Assembly: GCA_963736235.1 (NCBI GenBank)
Contig: CAVTOR010000031.1
Location: 930,001-994,000, forward strand
Direction of reading: 5' to 3'
DNA from: CAVORB01 sp963736235
GTDB lineage: Bacteria > Pseudomonadota > Gammaproteobacteria > Chromatiales > Chromatiaceae
Length of the DNA: 64,000 bases
Made by a program: the position numbers and the translations under genes. How positions within the stretch are numbered: position 1 is the first letter of the stretch; the number at the start of each line of letters is the position of its first letter. Shown in pieces: positions 27,085 to 35,409 of the stretch. Below the pieces are notes generated by a model, which was given only the letters and a program-made list of their open reading frames with translations, was not told the DNA's origin and ran no database searches.

Positions 27085-27981
27085 TCACGGCATGCCCGCC
27101 AGGCGGATCCAACCTCGAATCAGGGGCTTGACCAGGCGCCGCAGCGCCTTTTCCGCCAGCCGCTCCCGCTTCGGGCCTCTGCGCTGAACAATGGGCGAAC
27201 CAGCCTTCTCTGCAGGGGCTGGAGCACCTTCCAGAACACCCGACGGCGCAGCGGAGACAAGCTGGTTGACGTAGGCGTTCCCGGTCACCATCGCACCAGC
27301 CCGCGCCATCGGACGCCCAATCCAAGGCCAGATGTTGAGGATCGAGAGCAGAGACGATGCGACATAGGTCAAGGAGCAGGCGAACAGGATCTCGGAGGCG
27401 TCGCGTGCCTGGGCATCACCGATGTAGCCCTCGCGAAGCATGGGCAAGGCCCTGCGGAAACTTGCGTCCAGTTCACAAGGAAGCGTGGCCAATTGCGCCA
27501 GGAGACCCGTCCCGAGCATCCCCAACGCCGCGCCACCGATGACCACAGGTGGAAGCGGATCGCGCGAGAGCAGGGCCGCCGCCGGGACCGACAGCAGCAG
27601 GACCATGCCGACCTCCCCCGTTCTCTGGGCGACCTTTACCAGACGTGTGCGCCACATGAAAGGGCCGAAACCGGACGCGTCCTGCAGCGCATGCGCCGTC
27701 TCATGGGCAGCGGTGGTGACCGCCGTCAATGACCTGCGATCGTACTTGTCCCGGCTGATTCGCACGGCCTTGGCCATCGGATCATAGTGGTCGCCGAGAT
27801 CCGTTACCTCAACCCGCACCCCCCGGAGACCGTGCCTGTCCAGCAACTCCCGCGCAAGCTCGGAGGCATTCAGCGGCAATCGCGCGTCGCGTCGATTGTG
27901 TTGCTTCAGGACGTAACCCACCCACAGACGAGGCCCGAGCACCAGGGTCAGAATGGGAACGAGCGCAAATGCGGGGTGCAT
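27085..27981 (-). CDS. membrane zinc metallopeptidase (YugP/Zn_peptidase_2 family)
   Basis: 298 residues. An N-terminal membrane segment (HPAFALVPILTLVLGPRLWVGYVL) is followed by a soluble region with VTDLGDHYDPMAKAVRIS and the zinc-binding HETAH motif in VTTAAHETAHALQDASG, then paired membrane helices (VGMVLLLSVPAAALL and VIGGAALGMLGTGLLAQLA), ELDASFRRALPML and another helix region. The order matches the YugP family of neutral zinc peptidases. The C terminus carries an additional basic tail of about 60 residues beyond the usual family length. Substrate unknown. Confidence 0.88.
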   Translation of the reverse strand: MHPAFALVPILTLVLGPRLWVGYVLKQHNRRDARLPLNASELARELLDRHGLRGVRVEVTDLGDHYDPMAKAVRISRDKYDRRSLTAVTTAAHETAHALQDASGFGPFMWRTRLVKVAQRTGEVGMVLLLSVPAAALLSRDPLPPVVIGGAALGMLGTGLLAQLATLPCELDASFRRALPMLREGYIGDAQARDASEILFACSLTYVASSLLSILNIWPWIGRPMARAGAMVTGNAYVNQLVSAAPSGVLEGAPAPAEKAGSPIVQRRGPKRERLAEKALRRLVKPLIRGWIRLAGMP

Positions 27982-28039
27982 GAGGAACCAGTTACGTCGT
28001 AGCTCAACGAGTGCGGCTTTGCCGGGCGAGAACCCAGCC

Positions 28040-28753
28040 TCAGCCTTGATCGTCCCCCGAAGCCACCACCTTCTTCGCGACTACCTTCTTCGCGACTACC
28101 TTCTTCGCGACTACCTTCTTCGCGACTGCCTTCTTCGCGACTGCCTTCTTCGCGACTGCCTTCTTCGCGACCGCCTTCTTCGCGACCGCCTTCTTCGCGA
28201 CCGCCTTCTTCGCGACCGCCTTCTTCGCGACCGCCTTCTTCGCGACCGCCTTCTTCGCGACCGCCTTCTTCGCGACCGCCTTCTTCGCGACTGCCTTCTT
28301 CGCGACCGCCTTCTTCGCGACCGCCTCCTTTGCCGGCTCCGTTGCAGCCGCGGACTGCGCCGCACTCTTCGCCTTCGCAGATTTCTTACCGCCGCCCTTC
28401 TTCTTACCCTTCCTCTCATCCGGTGACACGACCCGACGCAGCGAACTGAACCCGTCGCCAATGACCTGCAGGGAGGCCTCACCCGCCTCCCTGACGTCCT
28501 CCAACAACCCCCGGATCAGATGAGCCGGCTCCTTTACGGCTACTTTCTCGGCAACCGATGCCGTGGTCTCAGCCGCCGCACTGGCTACCGCCGACACTTT
28601 CTCACTGAGGCTGTCGAACAACTGCTTGACTTCGCCGACCAGTGTTTCCGCCGTCTTTTCGACCTCGTCAATCACGCCCGAAGCAACATTCGCCACCGAT
28701 CGCTTGGTCTCTGATGTCTTGCCCTTGCCGCCCTGTTCTTTTTTGGAAGCCAT
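28040..28753 (-). CDS. phasin-like protein with histone-H1-like Lys/Ala repeat tail
   Basis: 237 residues. The first ~110 residues form amphipathic, phasin-like helices (VASGVIDEVEKTAETLVGEV, LFDSLSEKVSAVASAAAETT, LIRGLLEDVREAGEASLQVI). A Lys/Gly-rich hinge (KGKKKGGGKKSAKAKSA) leads to a tail of AKKAV/AKKVV pentapeptides encoded by 17 copies of a 15-base unit, ending VVASGDDQG. This two-part plan is like PhaF of Pseudomonas, in which a phasin domain binds PHA granules and an AAKP-type tail binds DNA. Together with the PHA-system protein at 17994 it suggests PHA storage in this organism. Repeat number may vary by slippage. Confidence 0.75.
   Translation of the reverse strand: MASKKEQGGKGKTSETKRSVANVASGVIDEVEKTAETLVGEVKQLFDSLSEKVSAVASAAAETTASVAEKVAVKEPAHLIRGLLEDVREAGEASLQVIGDGFSSLRRVVSPDERKGKKKGGGKKSAKAKSAAQSAAATEPAKEAVAKKAVAKKAVAKKAVAKKAVAKKAVAKKAVAKKAVAKKAVAKKAVAKKAVAKKAVAKKAVAKKAVAKKVVAKKVVAKKVVAKKVVASGDDQG
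28066..28320 (-). repeat. 17 tandem copies of a 15-base unit inside a coding region
   Basis: On the plus strand the unit is C(C/T)(G/A)CCTTCTTCGCGA, repeated without interruption for 255 bases; variation is confined to the second and third bases, giving Ala-Lys-Lys-Ala-Val or Ala-Lys-Lys-Val-Val. It is coding sequence of the phasin-like protein, not a CRISPR array (no spacers). Confidence 0.95.
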
Positions 28754-29060
28754 AACGGATCTCCACGGACCGGAAAAATAGAAGAAGCCGCGTCTGCGTG
28801 CGGCTGTTTATCGTACCTGAACGGAGACATGAACGGCCGCGCGATCGTCGTCAAAATCGATACCGAGGTCGCTTTGTCCCGTTTGTTCTCGAAGCATAGG
28901 ATTTTTAATCGCGCTTTTCCAGATAACGCGAGCGGAAACTATCGGGCGCTCTCGCTCCAAGTCGTCGATGGGACATTCGCGGCGGCCGGACCGCCTTTCA
29001 ACGCTTTCTGTTATGATTCCATTGCGCCTCGATTCAGGGCAGCGAACGGGAGAGTCTTCG
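28754..29060. other. intergenic divergent region
   Basis: About 300 bases between the phasin-like gene (minus) and the pentapeptide gene (plus). A TATGAT at 29012-29017 could be a -10 element for the latter; no good -35 seen. No gene recognised. Confidence 0.4.
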
Positions 29061-29417
29061 ATGGCCAACAAAAAAGCGCTCGAACTACTCAAACACGAGG
29101 AAGTGAAGGAATTCAACAAATGGGTCAAAGAGCGGCGCGGCAAAGGAAAGGATTCGGTCGATCTCGATGATCAGAACCTCGGTGGATTGAAGCTTCGTAA
29201 CGTCGACCTGAGCAATGCCCACCTCAACGGCGCGATTCTTCGCAAGACCGACCTCAAGGGAGCAAATCTTGCGCATGCCCGACTGCGACAAGCGGATCTG
29301 CGAGGGGCGAATCTGGAAGGCGCAGATCTCACCGGCGCCGATCTTCGCCGCGCCAAGAAGAAGGGGGCCGTCTGGAAAAAGGCGACACTGAAAGACGCCA
29401 AGGGAATGGACGGTTAG
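29061..29417 (+). CDS. pentapeptide repeat protein
   Basis: 118 residues from ATG 29061, preceded by GGAGAG. A charged N-terminal helix (ELLKHEEVKEFNKWVKERRGKG) is followed from about residue 37 by pentapeptide repeats with the A(D/N)LxX pattern: NLGGLKLRNVDLSNAHLNGA, then KTDLKGANLAHARLRQADLR and GANLEGADLTGADLRRA. About ten repeats would form a short right-handed beta-helix. Function unknown; proteins with the same 'helix plus pentapeptide' layout are widespread and not necessarily DNA-mimic toxins or resistance proteins. The ParA gene follows 36 bases later. Confidence 0.85.
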   Translation: MANKKALELLKHEEVKEFNKWVKERRGKGKDSVDLDDQNLGGLKLRNVDLSNAHLNGAILRKTDLKGANLAHARLRQADLRGANLEGADLTGADLRRAKKKGAVWKKATLKDAKGMDG

Positions 29418-29453
29418 CTTGCTCTTGCCGCGATCAGAAACGGCGACGCACTG

Positions 29454-30089
29454 ATGAAGACGCTCGGCCTAATCGCGCAAAAGGGCGGGACGGGAAAAAC
29501 GACCCTGACCATCCACCTCGCCGTGGAGGCGGCGATCGCCGGGCTTAAGGTATTGATACTGGACATCGATCCGCAAGCGAGCGCGAGCGCCTGGTGGCGC
29601 AGGCGCGACTCCGACCAACCGGACCTCATCCAATCCGACGGTGAGGCCCTGGGAGAGGTGCTCGAAACCGCTGACCAACGCGGCTACGACCTCACGGTCA
29701 TCGACACGGCACCCCACAGCTCACAAGACGCCCGTCGCTGCGCAAGCCTGTGCGACCGCGTATTGATTCCCACCAGGCCCGCCATTCTGGACTTGGACGC
29801 CATCCGTCCGTCGGTCGATCTCGTCAACGAACTAGGGGTCCCGACGCAGATTCTGCTCAACGGCTGCCCCCCGCCGACGGCCTTCGGCGAGCCCCACATC
29901 ATTTCCGAAGCGAGGGAGGCGCTGGCGGTCTACGGTGTACCGGTGTGTGAGGCAGCAGTCAGCCAGCGCGTGGGGTTCAGCTATGCGCTGATCGAGGGCC
30001 GCGGAGTAACCGAATACGATCCGCGGGGTAAGGCCGCAAACGAGATCGTCAGGCTTTGGTCGATACTACGACAGGAGCTTGCCCTGTGA
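29454..30089 (+). CDS. orphan ParA-family ATPase
   Basis: 211 residues. Deviant Walker A motif KGGTGKTT at about residues 10-17, DIDPQASASAWWRRR, and the Walker B-type VIDTAP are all intact, followed by LIPTRPAILDLDAI and the C-terminal GRGVTEYDPRGKAANEI typical of short ParA proteins of the plasmid-partition or carboxysome-positioning (McdA-like) type. No parB or parS-like element is near, so it more likely positions a cellular cargo than segregates DNA. The next frame begins at the ParA stop and includes a short C-terminally anchored protein. Confidence 0.9.
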   Translation: MKTLGLIAQKGGTGKTTLTIHLAVEAAIAGLKVLILDIDPQASASAWWRRRDSDQPDLIQSDGEALGEVLETADQRGYDLTVIDTAPHSSQDARRCASLCDRVLIPTRPAILDLDAIRPSVDLVNELGVPTQILLNGCPPPTAFGEPHIISEAREALAVYGVPVCEAAVSQRVGFSYALIEGRGVTEYDPRGKAANEIVRLWSILRQELAL

Positions 30090-30110
30090 CACGACGCCCA
30101 AGACTTACAC

Positions 30111-30350
30111 TTGCAACCTCTTCCTCACCATCAAGGCCCCACCACGCGGTTTCGTGGAGCAATCCGAATCAGACGACGAACAGCCCCCTCACAGCCGGCA
30201 GACATCGCCCGCGGAGCAACGCCAGTGAGCCGCGGACAAGCCGTCTCGCGACGTTCCGGGTCTTGGTCACTGGCGACCGTCGCCACAACCTTGATCCTGT
30301 TCGGCGTGGCCGTGGTGTCGATCGTCCTGATCAAAAGGCGTCTATTCTGA
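30111..30350 (+). CDS. possible small basic protein with C-terminal membrane anchor
   Basis: 79 residues from a TTG at 30111. The N-terminal two thirds are Arg/Pro-rich (TTRFRGAIRIRRRTAPSQP, SRGQAVSRRSG); the C terminus is one membrane helix (LATVATTLILFGVAVVSIVLI) with KRRLF. A GTG overlapping the ParA stop (30086) opens VTRRPRLTL in another frame; a one-base indel near 30110 would fuse the two into a basic protein starting at the ParA stop. If so it is a coupled ParA partner, tethered to the membrane. Start and frame are uncertain. Confidence 0.4.
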   Translation: MQPLPHHQGPTTRFRGAIRIRRRTAPSQPADIARGATPVSRGQAVSRRSGSWSLATVATTLILFGVAVVSIVLIKRRLF

Positions 30351-30594
30351 GCCGGCGAGGCGGGCGTGGCACCGTCGGTCATCGCTCTCCGCCCCTCCTT
30401 CCGCACGGCGCAGAGCGATCGGGCGTTTCCCGCGAGCTACAGATGTGCAAAGACTTTCGACGCCCCCAGGCGCCGACAATGAACGCAAGCGGAAACGTCT
30501 ATATCGCTCGCCACGCTGATCATTGCAAGGGAAGCCTATTTCGCGGGCAACGCCGCCTTGAAGCGTGACGGCTCGCGCCGCCGCCCCTTGCGAT

Positions 30595-31476
30595 TCAGAA
30601 GCCCTCCAGCGGACTGAATTCCCTCTCTGCCTCTGCTTCCTCGGCGATCAGACGCTCGTATTCAAGCTTGATTAGTTCCAAGCCGTGAATACGCTCCAGA
30701 CGCCTCACGACGAAGTGACCCCGCGCCACATCCTGAAAATGTTGCATGAAAAGCAAATTGAGCGTGGCTGCGCTGAGGGCGCCGGCGAACGGGATCATTT
30801 GAACGGCGAGTTTGTCCGAGACCACGACGCCGAAGCGCGCGGCGACCGAGCGAACAAACTCAATCATCGCAGGGATATGCACACCCTCGGCGGGGCCCGC
30901 GAACTGAAGAATGCTCTCGAAATGCAGCCCGAGCGTTATTCGGAGCCCGTAGTAACCGATCTCCGCCTTCTCGTCGTCCCGTGTCCGTCCGCCCAGGGCA
31001 AAGACCTGGAAACAAGCCAGTCTCGACTCTGCCCGGCTGAGATCCTCTCCCTGGCTGCGCGCGATATCCGCGATCGCGCGCAGCATCAGGGTTGACGTGA
31101 GCGGGAGCTCCGCCATCACCGCCAAGGGCCCGAAGAAACCGCCGACCGCGCCGGTTCCAACCGCCATCAGCTTGTGGGTCCACAGACTTGCGGGCGCCGG
31201 TTCGCGGTAGCGCATGGATGCAAGCGCCAGGCGCAATGCCCGGCCAATACTCGCCTCGGATGAGCGTTCGATCCACTTGCGCCAATCCTTCGGCAGCAGC
31301 GCCAGCAGCTCCTCGAATGGCGACGCGAGCACGTCGCTCAGCCGCGCCGCGAACGACGGGTGCTCCAAGCGCTTGTACGCCCAGCGAAGCTCCTGTAATG
31401 CCGAATCTGGTAACGCTGTAATCGCCTCGACGCTCATCTTCAGCCCCGCTTCTGGCGGTCCCCGTGCGCTGTCCAT
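30595..31476 (-). CDS. EcsC-family protein
   Basis: About 293 residues from ATG 31476 (a second candidate start is 31437; a longer upstream extension overlaps the divergent gene). The core has LRWAYKRLEHPSFAARLSDV, LPKDWRKWIERSSEASIGRAL, LMAVGTGAVGGFFGPLAVMAELPLTSTLMLRAIADIARSQGEDL and RLACFQVFALGGR, which is the EcsC domain pattern, with a Gly-rich hydrophobic helix pair. EcsC proteins are of unknown molecular function, named from the Bacillus ecs operon. The C-terminal half includes another hydrophobic segment (MIPFAGALSAATLNLLFMQHF). Confidence 0.85.
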   Translation of the reverse strand: MDSARGPPEAGLKMSVEAITALPDSALQELRWAYKRLEHPSFAARLSDVLASPFEELLALLPKDWRKWIERSSEASIGRALRLALASMRYREPAPASLWTHKLMAVGTGAVGGFFGPLAVMAELPLTSTLMLRAIADIARSQGEDLSRAESRLACFQVFALGGRTRDDEKAEIGYYGLRITLGLHFESILQFAGPAEGVHIPAMIEFVRSVAARFGVVVSDKLAVQMIPFAGALSAATLNLLFMQHFQDVARGHFVVRRLERIHGLELIKLEYERLIAEEAEAEREFSPLEGF

Positions 31477-31643
31477 GCTAATACACAAGGGAACCGCTTG
31501 TATTGATCTGGGCAAACCGCCTCGCGACACGCCCGCACGCTGCCATCGTCGCAATGAGAAAAAGCCCCGGCGTATTGAACGGTTTCCGCCTTCGCCGTAG
31601 AGTGCGGAGAATAACTCCGACGACGACAATCCGCGGGCCATCG

Positions 31644-32222
31644 GTGAACGGACATCAGCTACAGAGCTTAACGACCGAGCAGTTTTTTTATTTTTTCCTG
31701 CGTTTGAGGAAGGGGGAGGTACGCCGAACCGTTCAGACGCTGAGGGGCCGCTACCCGGACGAAGACCCCAAACAGCTCGCGCACCGCCTCATCGTTGCGA
31801 AGTCCCGACTCGCAATGCTCGGGGGCTCCTTGCTCCATCTCCCGCTGGTGGTGCCGGGCATCGGACCGGCCTTGAAGCTGTTGGGTCTTGTCGGCGCAAC
31901 GTCGATGCTGACGCGCATGCATCTCTACCTGATCCTGGAGATCGCACTAGTGTACGGAAGGGACATCGACGACAGCGCACGGGTACCGGAAATGTCCGCA
32001 GTCGTCGCCGCGACCGGCCTTGGGGCAGCGGCGCCGCCGCTGCTCGTGCAGGCGCTAGAGCTCAACCCCCTCTACGCTTTGCCGATCGGGGCCATGTCCA
32101 CGACCGCCGTGACCCAGCTGATCGGCCGATCAGCAATCCATTTCTTCGGACGCGACCTTGCGACATTGGACGACGGAACACTAGAAACCGGTAATGGTCG
32201 AGCCGTGGCGTCGCTAGCCTGA
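31644..32222 (+). CDS. hypothetical membrane protein
   Basis: 192 residues from a GTG at 31644 (VNGHQLQSLTTEQFFYFFLRLRKGEV); the frame is open further upstream but would overlap the EcsC gene more. After a polar N-terminal region (RTVQTLRGRYPDEDPKQLAHRL) there are several hydrophobic helices: GGSLLHLPLVVPGIGPALKL, MHLYLILEIALVY and MSAVVAATGLGAAAPPLLVQ. No family name can be given with confidence. It is divergent from the EcsC gene, whose protein shares the same 'small helical, Gly-rich hydrophobic' style, so the two may function together. Confidence 0.65.
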   Translation: MNGHQLQSLTTEQFFYFFLRLRKGEVRRTVQTLRGRYPDEDPKQLAHRLIVAKSRLAMLGGSLLHLPLVVPGIGPALKLLGLVGATSMLTRMHLYLILEIALVYGRDIDDSARVPEMSAVVAATGLGAAAPPLLVQALELNPLYALPIGAMSTTAVTQLIGRSAIHFFGRDLATLDDGTLETGNGRAVASLA

Positions 32223-32332
32223 GGCTCTGGGCGATTCCCCATATAGGCGCCACGCACGGACCGGCGAGGAAGGGCGGATGGAGGACCGCGAGCGTCAAGG
32301 CGACCTTCGCGGAAAAGCGGCGGCGGGCAGCC

Positions 32333-33106
32333 TCAGGCCTCCAGAGCGGCGGTGGACGTCATCCTAGGCCGCGGCACCTTCACAACGGCCACATCGTCGC
32401 CTGTCGCTTGGCACTTCTGCCGCTCTCCCGCAAAAAGGCTGTAGCCCTCGCGCACCTCGAGATACGAAAGGAGATCGACCAAGTAGGCCTGAGCTTCCGC
32501 CAAACGCTCCCTACCGGCGATATCGCTGGCCGTTCGCGCCTCGCGCAACTCCGTCACCGTCTGCTTGACCGCCTCGCTATCCGACAGCGGAGCAGAGGCC
32601 AACATGTCTCTGAACTCATAGAAGGAGATGGTGTCGAGCTCACGCCCGAACTCCCCCTCGTGGCTGTGCATGATCATCTTGCCGAGCGCCTTTTGCTCGG
32701 GGATGAAGAAATTGAAGGGGCCTACCGGGCGACTCGCGCCGGAGGACGAGAATGCACGCCGACACGCGGTAACCAGACGAATCACCTCTGCGTCTTGCGT
32801 GTAGGGTCCGTAGCGGTTGACCGCCGCCGACCACCCGAAGAAACGCACCATCAGGTACAGCGTCTCCTCGGCGTAGCTTCCGTCCGGATAACGCGAGCGA
32901 AGTGATGTCAGGCCGTTCAGCTTGAGGATCTTGTAGATTCTGCTTTGCAGTTCCTCACACGCCGACAGGAAGGGATTGACATACAAGGCCGCCATCCTGG
33001 CGCGCTCCCGCTGACGCTCGCGCTCGTGATCGTGAGCCCAGGTCCAGAAGGCCCAAACCGCCGTCGCAACTGGAATCAACCATTGCATGAGATTCTGCCC
33101 GCACAA
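32333..33106 (-). CDS. hypothetical protein with N-terminal membrane anchor
   Basis: 257 residues (ATG 33106; 33088 is an alternative). One N-terminal hydrophobic helix (LMQWLIPVATAVWAFWTWAH) is followed by a charged stretch (DHERERQRERARMAALYV) and a mostly helical cytoplasmic domain with WSAAVNRYGPYTQDAEVIRL, PVGPFNFFIPEQKALGKMI and FYEFRDML. No recognised family. It stands alone on the minus strand between the membrane protein at 31644 and the YtxH-like gene. Confidence 0.7.
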   Translation of the reverse strand: MCGQNLMQWLIPVATAVWAFWTWAHDHERERQRERARMAALYVNPFLSACEELQSRIYKILKLNGLTSLRSRYPDGSYAEETLYLMVRFFGWSAAVNRYGPYTQDAEVIRLVTACRRAFSSSGASRPVGPFNFFIPEQKALGKMIMHSHEGEFGRELDTISFYEFRDMLASAPLSDSEAVKQTVTELREARTASDIAGRERLAEAQAYLVDLLSYLEVREGYSLFAGERQKCQATGDDVAVVKVPRPRMTSTAALEA

Positions 33107-33340
33107 ACCGAAGAAGCTCCCTAACTCAGTTTAGTACAGGATGGGACGGGAACCCCCGCTTAAGCCTACTGAGCCAGGAACACCGACCCATGCCACCTGC
33201 TCGAACCGATGGCAAGACCCGGCACGACCACGGAGGCGTCGTTCGAATGTCGAACCCGCGGGGGTGTAAACTTGTACTCGGTGGTGACGACACGGCGAAC
33301 GCAGGTGTCGCACCTGGTCGCGATTCAGACGGAGGCTAAC

Positions 33341-33568
33341 ATGGCTCTACCCTTCCCCCTGCTCCCAGCGCTCATCGGTGCCGCCGTAGGTTCCGCCGTG
33401 ACCTATGTCCTCACGACCAGGAGCATCCGCAAGCAACTCGCCAGTACGTTCCAGGACGTCGGCGATGCCGTCGATGAGGGCGTGCACGAGGTCAAGGAAG
33501 GCGCAGAGGACGCCGCCGAAAGCGTCAGTGACGCCGCGCGCAAGGCCGCATCGAAGATCCGCGGATAA
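33341..33568 (+). CDS. small YtxH-like membrane-anchored protein
   Basis: 75 residues from ATG 33341 with a strong GGAGG ribosome site. One N-terminal helix (LPALIGAAVGSAVTYVLTT) is followed by an acidic amphipathic helix (VGDAVDEGVHEVKEGAEDAA then SVSDAARKAASKIRG). The pattern is that of YtxH/late-embryogenesis-like small stress proteins, but the similarity is of style rather than clear homology. Confidence 0.65.
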   Translation: MALPFPLLPALIGAAVGSAVTYVLTTRSIRKQLASTFQDVGDAVDEGVHEVKEGAEDAAESVSDAARKAASKIRG

Positions 33569-33641
33569 CGCCATAGGCCGCTGACCTGGCGCGGACACGG
33601 CAAGAGGTCCCCGTCGGGTATGAGCCGGCCGCTTCGCGGTC

Positions 33642-34262
33642 TCAACCCGAGGCGTCGGCGAGCATCCCCTCGCGCACGACGAAACGCTCGATCTCGTCGA
33701 TCCCCTGCCCGGCACGTAGGTTGGTGAACACGAACGGCCGCTCGCCACGCATGCGTTTTGCGTCGCGATCCATCACCTCAAGGGACGCGCCCACGTAGGG
33801 GGCGAGGTCGATCTTATTGATCACCAGCAGGTCGGAGCGGGTGATACCAGGCCCGCCCTTGCGCGGGATCTTCTCCCCCTCGGCGACGTCGATGACATAG
33901 ATGGTCAAGTCGGCGAGCTCCGGGCTGAAGGTGGCGGCCAGGTTGTCACCGCCGCTCTCGATGAAGATCAGATCCAGGTCCGGGAACCGCGCGTGCAGGT
34001 CCGCCACCGCCGCGAGGTTCATGGAGGCGTCCTCGCGGATCGCGGTGTGCGGGCAGCCGCCGGTCTCCACCCCGACGATGCGGGCCTCGTCCAGGGCCTG
34101 ACTGCGGGTCAGGAACTGGGCGTCCTCCTTGGTGTAGATGTCGTTGGTCACGACCGCGATCTGGTAGCGGTCGCGCAGGCGTTTACAAAGGGCGTCGAGC
34201 AGGGCGGTCTTGCCGGAGCCGACGGGACCGCCGACGCCAACGCGCAGGGGATTTTTGCTCAT
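33642..34262 (-). CDS. ureG: urease accessory GTPase UreG
   Basis: 206 residues. The GTPase motifs are complete: P-loop VGGPVGSGKTALLDALC, the SIMIBI-class DIYTKEDAQFL, the metal-binding VGVETGGCPHTAIREDAS (Cys-Pro-His for Ni2+), IFIESGGDNLAATFSPELAD, VIDVAEGEKIPRKGGPGI and NKIDLAPYVGA. UreG hydrolyses GTP to drive nickel delivery into apo-urease with UreD, UreE and UreF. Last gene of the long minus-strand urea operon; begins 9 bases after ureF ends. Confidence 0.97.
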   Translation of the reverse strand: MSKNPLRVGVGGPVGSGKTALLDALCKRLRDRYQIAVVTNDIYTKEDAQFLTRSQALDEARIVGVETGGCPHTAIREDASMNLAAVADLHARFPDLDLIFIESGGDNLAATFSPELADLTIYVIDVAEGEKIPRKGGPGITRSDLLVINKIDLAPYVGASLEVMDRDAKRMRGERPFVFTNLRAGQGIDEIERFVVREGMLADASG

Positions 34263-34271
34263 GGCGAATAC

Positions 34272-34952
34272 TCAGGATCGGAACAGTCGGGTGTATTGAC
34301 TCTCGTGCGCGCTGCTGGCGATGGCCAGCGCCGGGCTGGAAGCACCGATCTCGTCGACCGGCAGGGTCAGGGCGCGATCGACCAGCGCCGGGATCTCCGC
34401 GACCAGGCGGGAGAGGGCCAGCTGACCCTGGGTCTGGCCGAGGGGGACGATCTTGACCGCGGCCAGTACCAGGTTCTCCAGCCAGCCCCAGGCGTAACCC
34501 GCGGCCGCCGTGCGCGGCGGGACATCCCAGGACGCGGCGGCGAAGGCGAAGCCCGCCGCCTGGCTGCGGGCGAGGATCGGTTTCCAGTCCAGCGCCCTCC
34601 GCAGGCTCCATGCGACGAGCAGATCCGCGAGCGCGCGCCCGCGGTTGGACTCCTCGGCGCGCAGCTCGGCGGTCTCGCGGGCAGCGAGCAGCCAGTCGAC
34701 CCAGCGGCCCATGGCATCGGCGTCCCGTTCGACGGCGGCGGCTTGCATACGGCCAAGCAAGGGCAGATCCAGGGTGGCGATCGAGTGGTTTAGCTGATCC
34801 CGGAGCCAGTCCTCGAGATCCTCGGCGGTGCGGATCCAGCCTGCCTCTACCGCCCACTCGATGCCCTGGGAGTAGGTGAAGCCCCCCACCGGCAGGCTGG
34901 GGCTCACCAGATGCATCAGTCGCAGCAGCGGCTCAGTGCTCGTGGTGTCCAT
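34272..34952 (-). CDS. ureF: urease accessory protein UreF
   Basis: About 226 residues from ATG 34952 (a GTG at 34979 is possible). Family features: LLRLMHLVSPSLPVGGFTYSQGIEWAVEAGW at the N terminus, WLLAARETAELRAEE, FAAASWDVP, and AWGWLENLVLAAVKIVPLGQT. UreF gates the GTPase activity of UreG and forms the UreDFG chaperone complex that loads nickel into the active site. The start lies inside the 3' end of ureE, so the genes are translationally linked. Confidence 0.95.
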   Translation of the reverse strand: MDTTSTEPLLRLMHLVSPSLPVGGFTYSQGIEWAVEAGWIRTAEDLEDWLRDQLNHSIATLDLPLLGRMQAAAVERDADAMGRWVDWLLAARETAELRAEESNRGRALADLLVAWSLRRALDWKPILARSQAAGFAFAAASWDVPPRTAAAGYAWGWLENLVLAAVKIVPLGQTQGQLALSRLVAEIPALVDRALTLPVDEIGASSPALAIASSAHESQYTRLFRS

Positions 34953-35385
34953 GGGCGTGGGCAGAACCGTCGTAGGCACCCGGCTCGGGCTCGAAAGGGG
35001 CGTCCTCCACCGTCACTTCCAACCCCAGTCCGCGCACCATGTCGTCCAGGACGTGATCGTGCAGATAGCGAAGCCGATCCGGCTCGATCTGCAGGGCAAC
35101 GTGGCGGTTGCCCAGGTGATAACAGGCGCGGGCGAGCAGGTGCGGGTTCGGGCTCACTACGGTGGAGAGTCTTTCCTGAGCGGCCTCGACCCTGACCACA
35201 TGGCCGTCGTCGGAGGCCAGGAAGTCGCCGTGCTTGAGGCTGTCGCCGCGCTCCAGGAAGACGCCCGCCTCCCGCCCGTCGTCCAACGTCACCCGAAGGC
35301 GGCTCCTGCCTCTTTGATCCAAGGTGAGGGTCATGACCGTGTCTACCGGCGCGGGGCCGCTCACTCTATGGGTTAGTCGAATCAA
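34933..35385 (-). CDS. ureE: urease nickel metallochaperone UreE
   Basis: 150 residues with the family blocks TLTLDQRGRSRLRVTLDDGR, GVFLERGDSLKHGDFL, ACYHLGNRHVALQIEPDRLRYLHDHVLDDMVRGLGL and a histidine-containing C-terminal tail (SAHAHGHHEH) that can bind Ni2+. The conserved His of GNRHV and of YLHDHVL are present. It follows the HepT gene by 24 bases and overlaps ureF. Confidence 0.95.
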   Translation of the reverse strand: MIRLTHRVSGPAPVDTVMTLTLDQRGRSRLRVTLDDGREAGVFLERGDSLKHGDFLASDDGHVVRVEAAQERLSTVVSPNPHLLARACYHLGNRHVALQIEPDRLRYLHDHVLDDMVRGLGLEVTVEDAPFEPEPGAYDGSAHAHGHHEH

Positions 35386-35409
35386 GGGAATCGGATCGGC
35401 GCTTCGGCG

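Noticed and set aside
28066..28320. CRISPR-like array or repeated Leu-Leu-Arg-Asp or Arg-Arg-Arg-Ser proteins
   Set aside because: The 15-base units have no spacers and the other frames are only alternative readings of the AKKAV repeat; the phasin-like frame has a sensible N-terminal domain.
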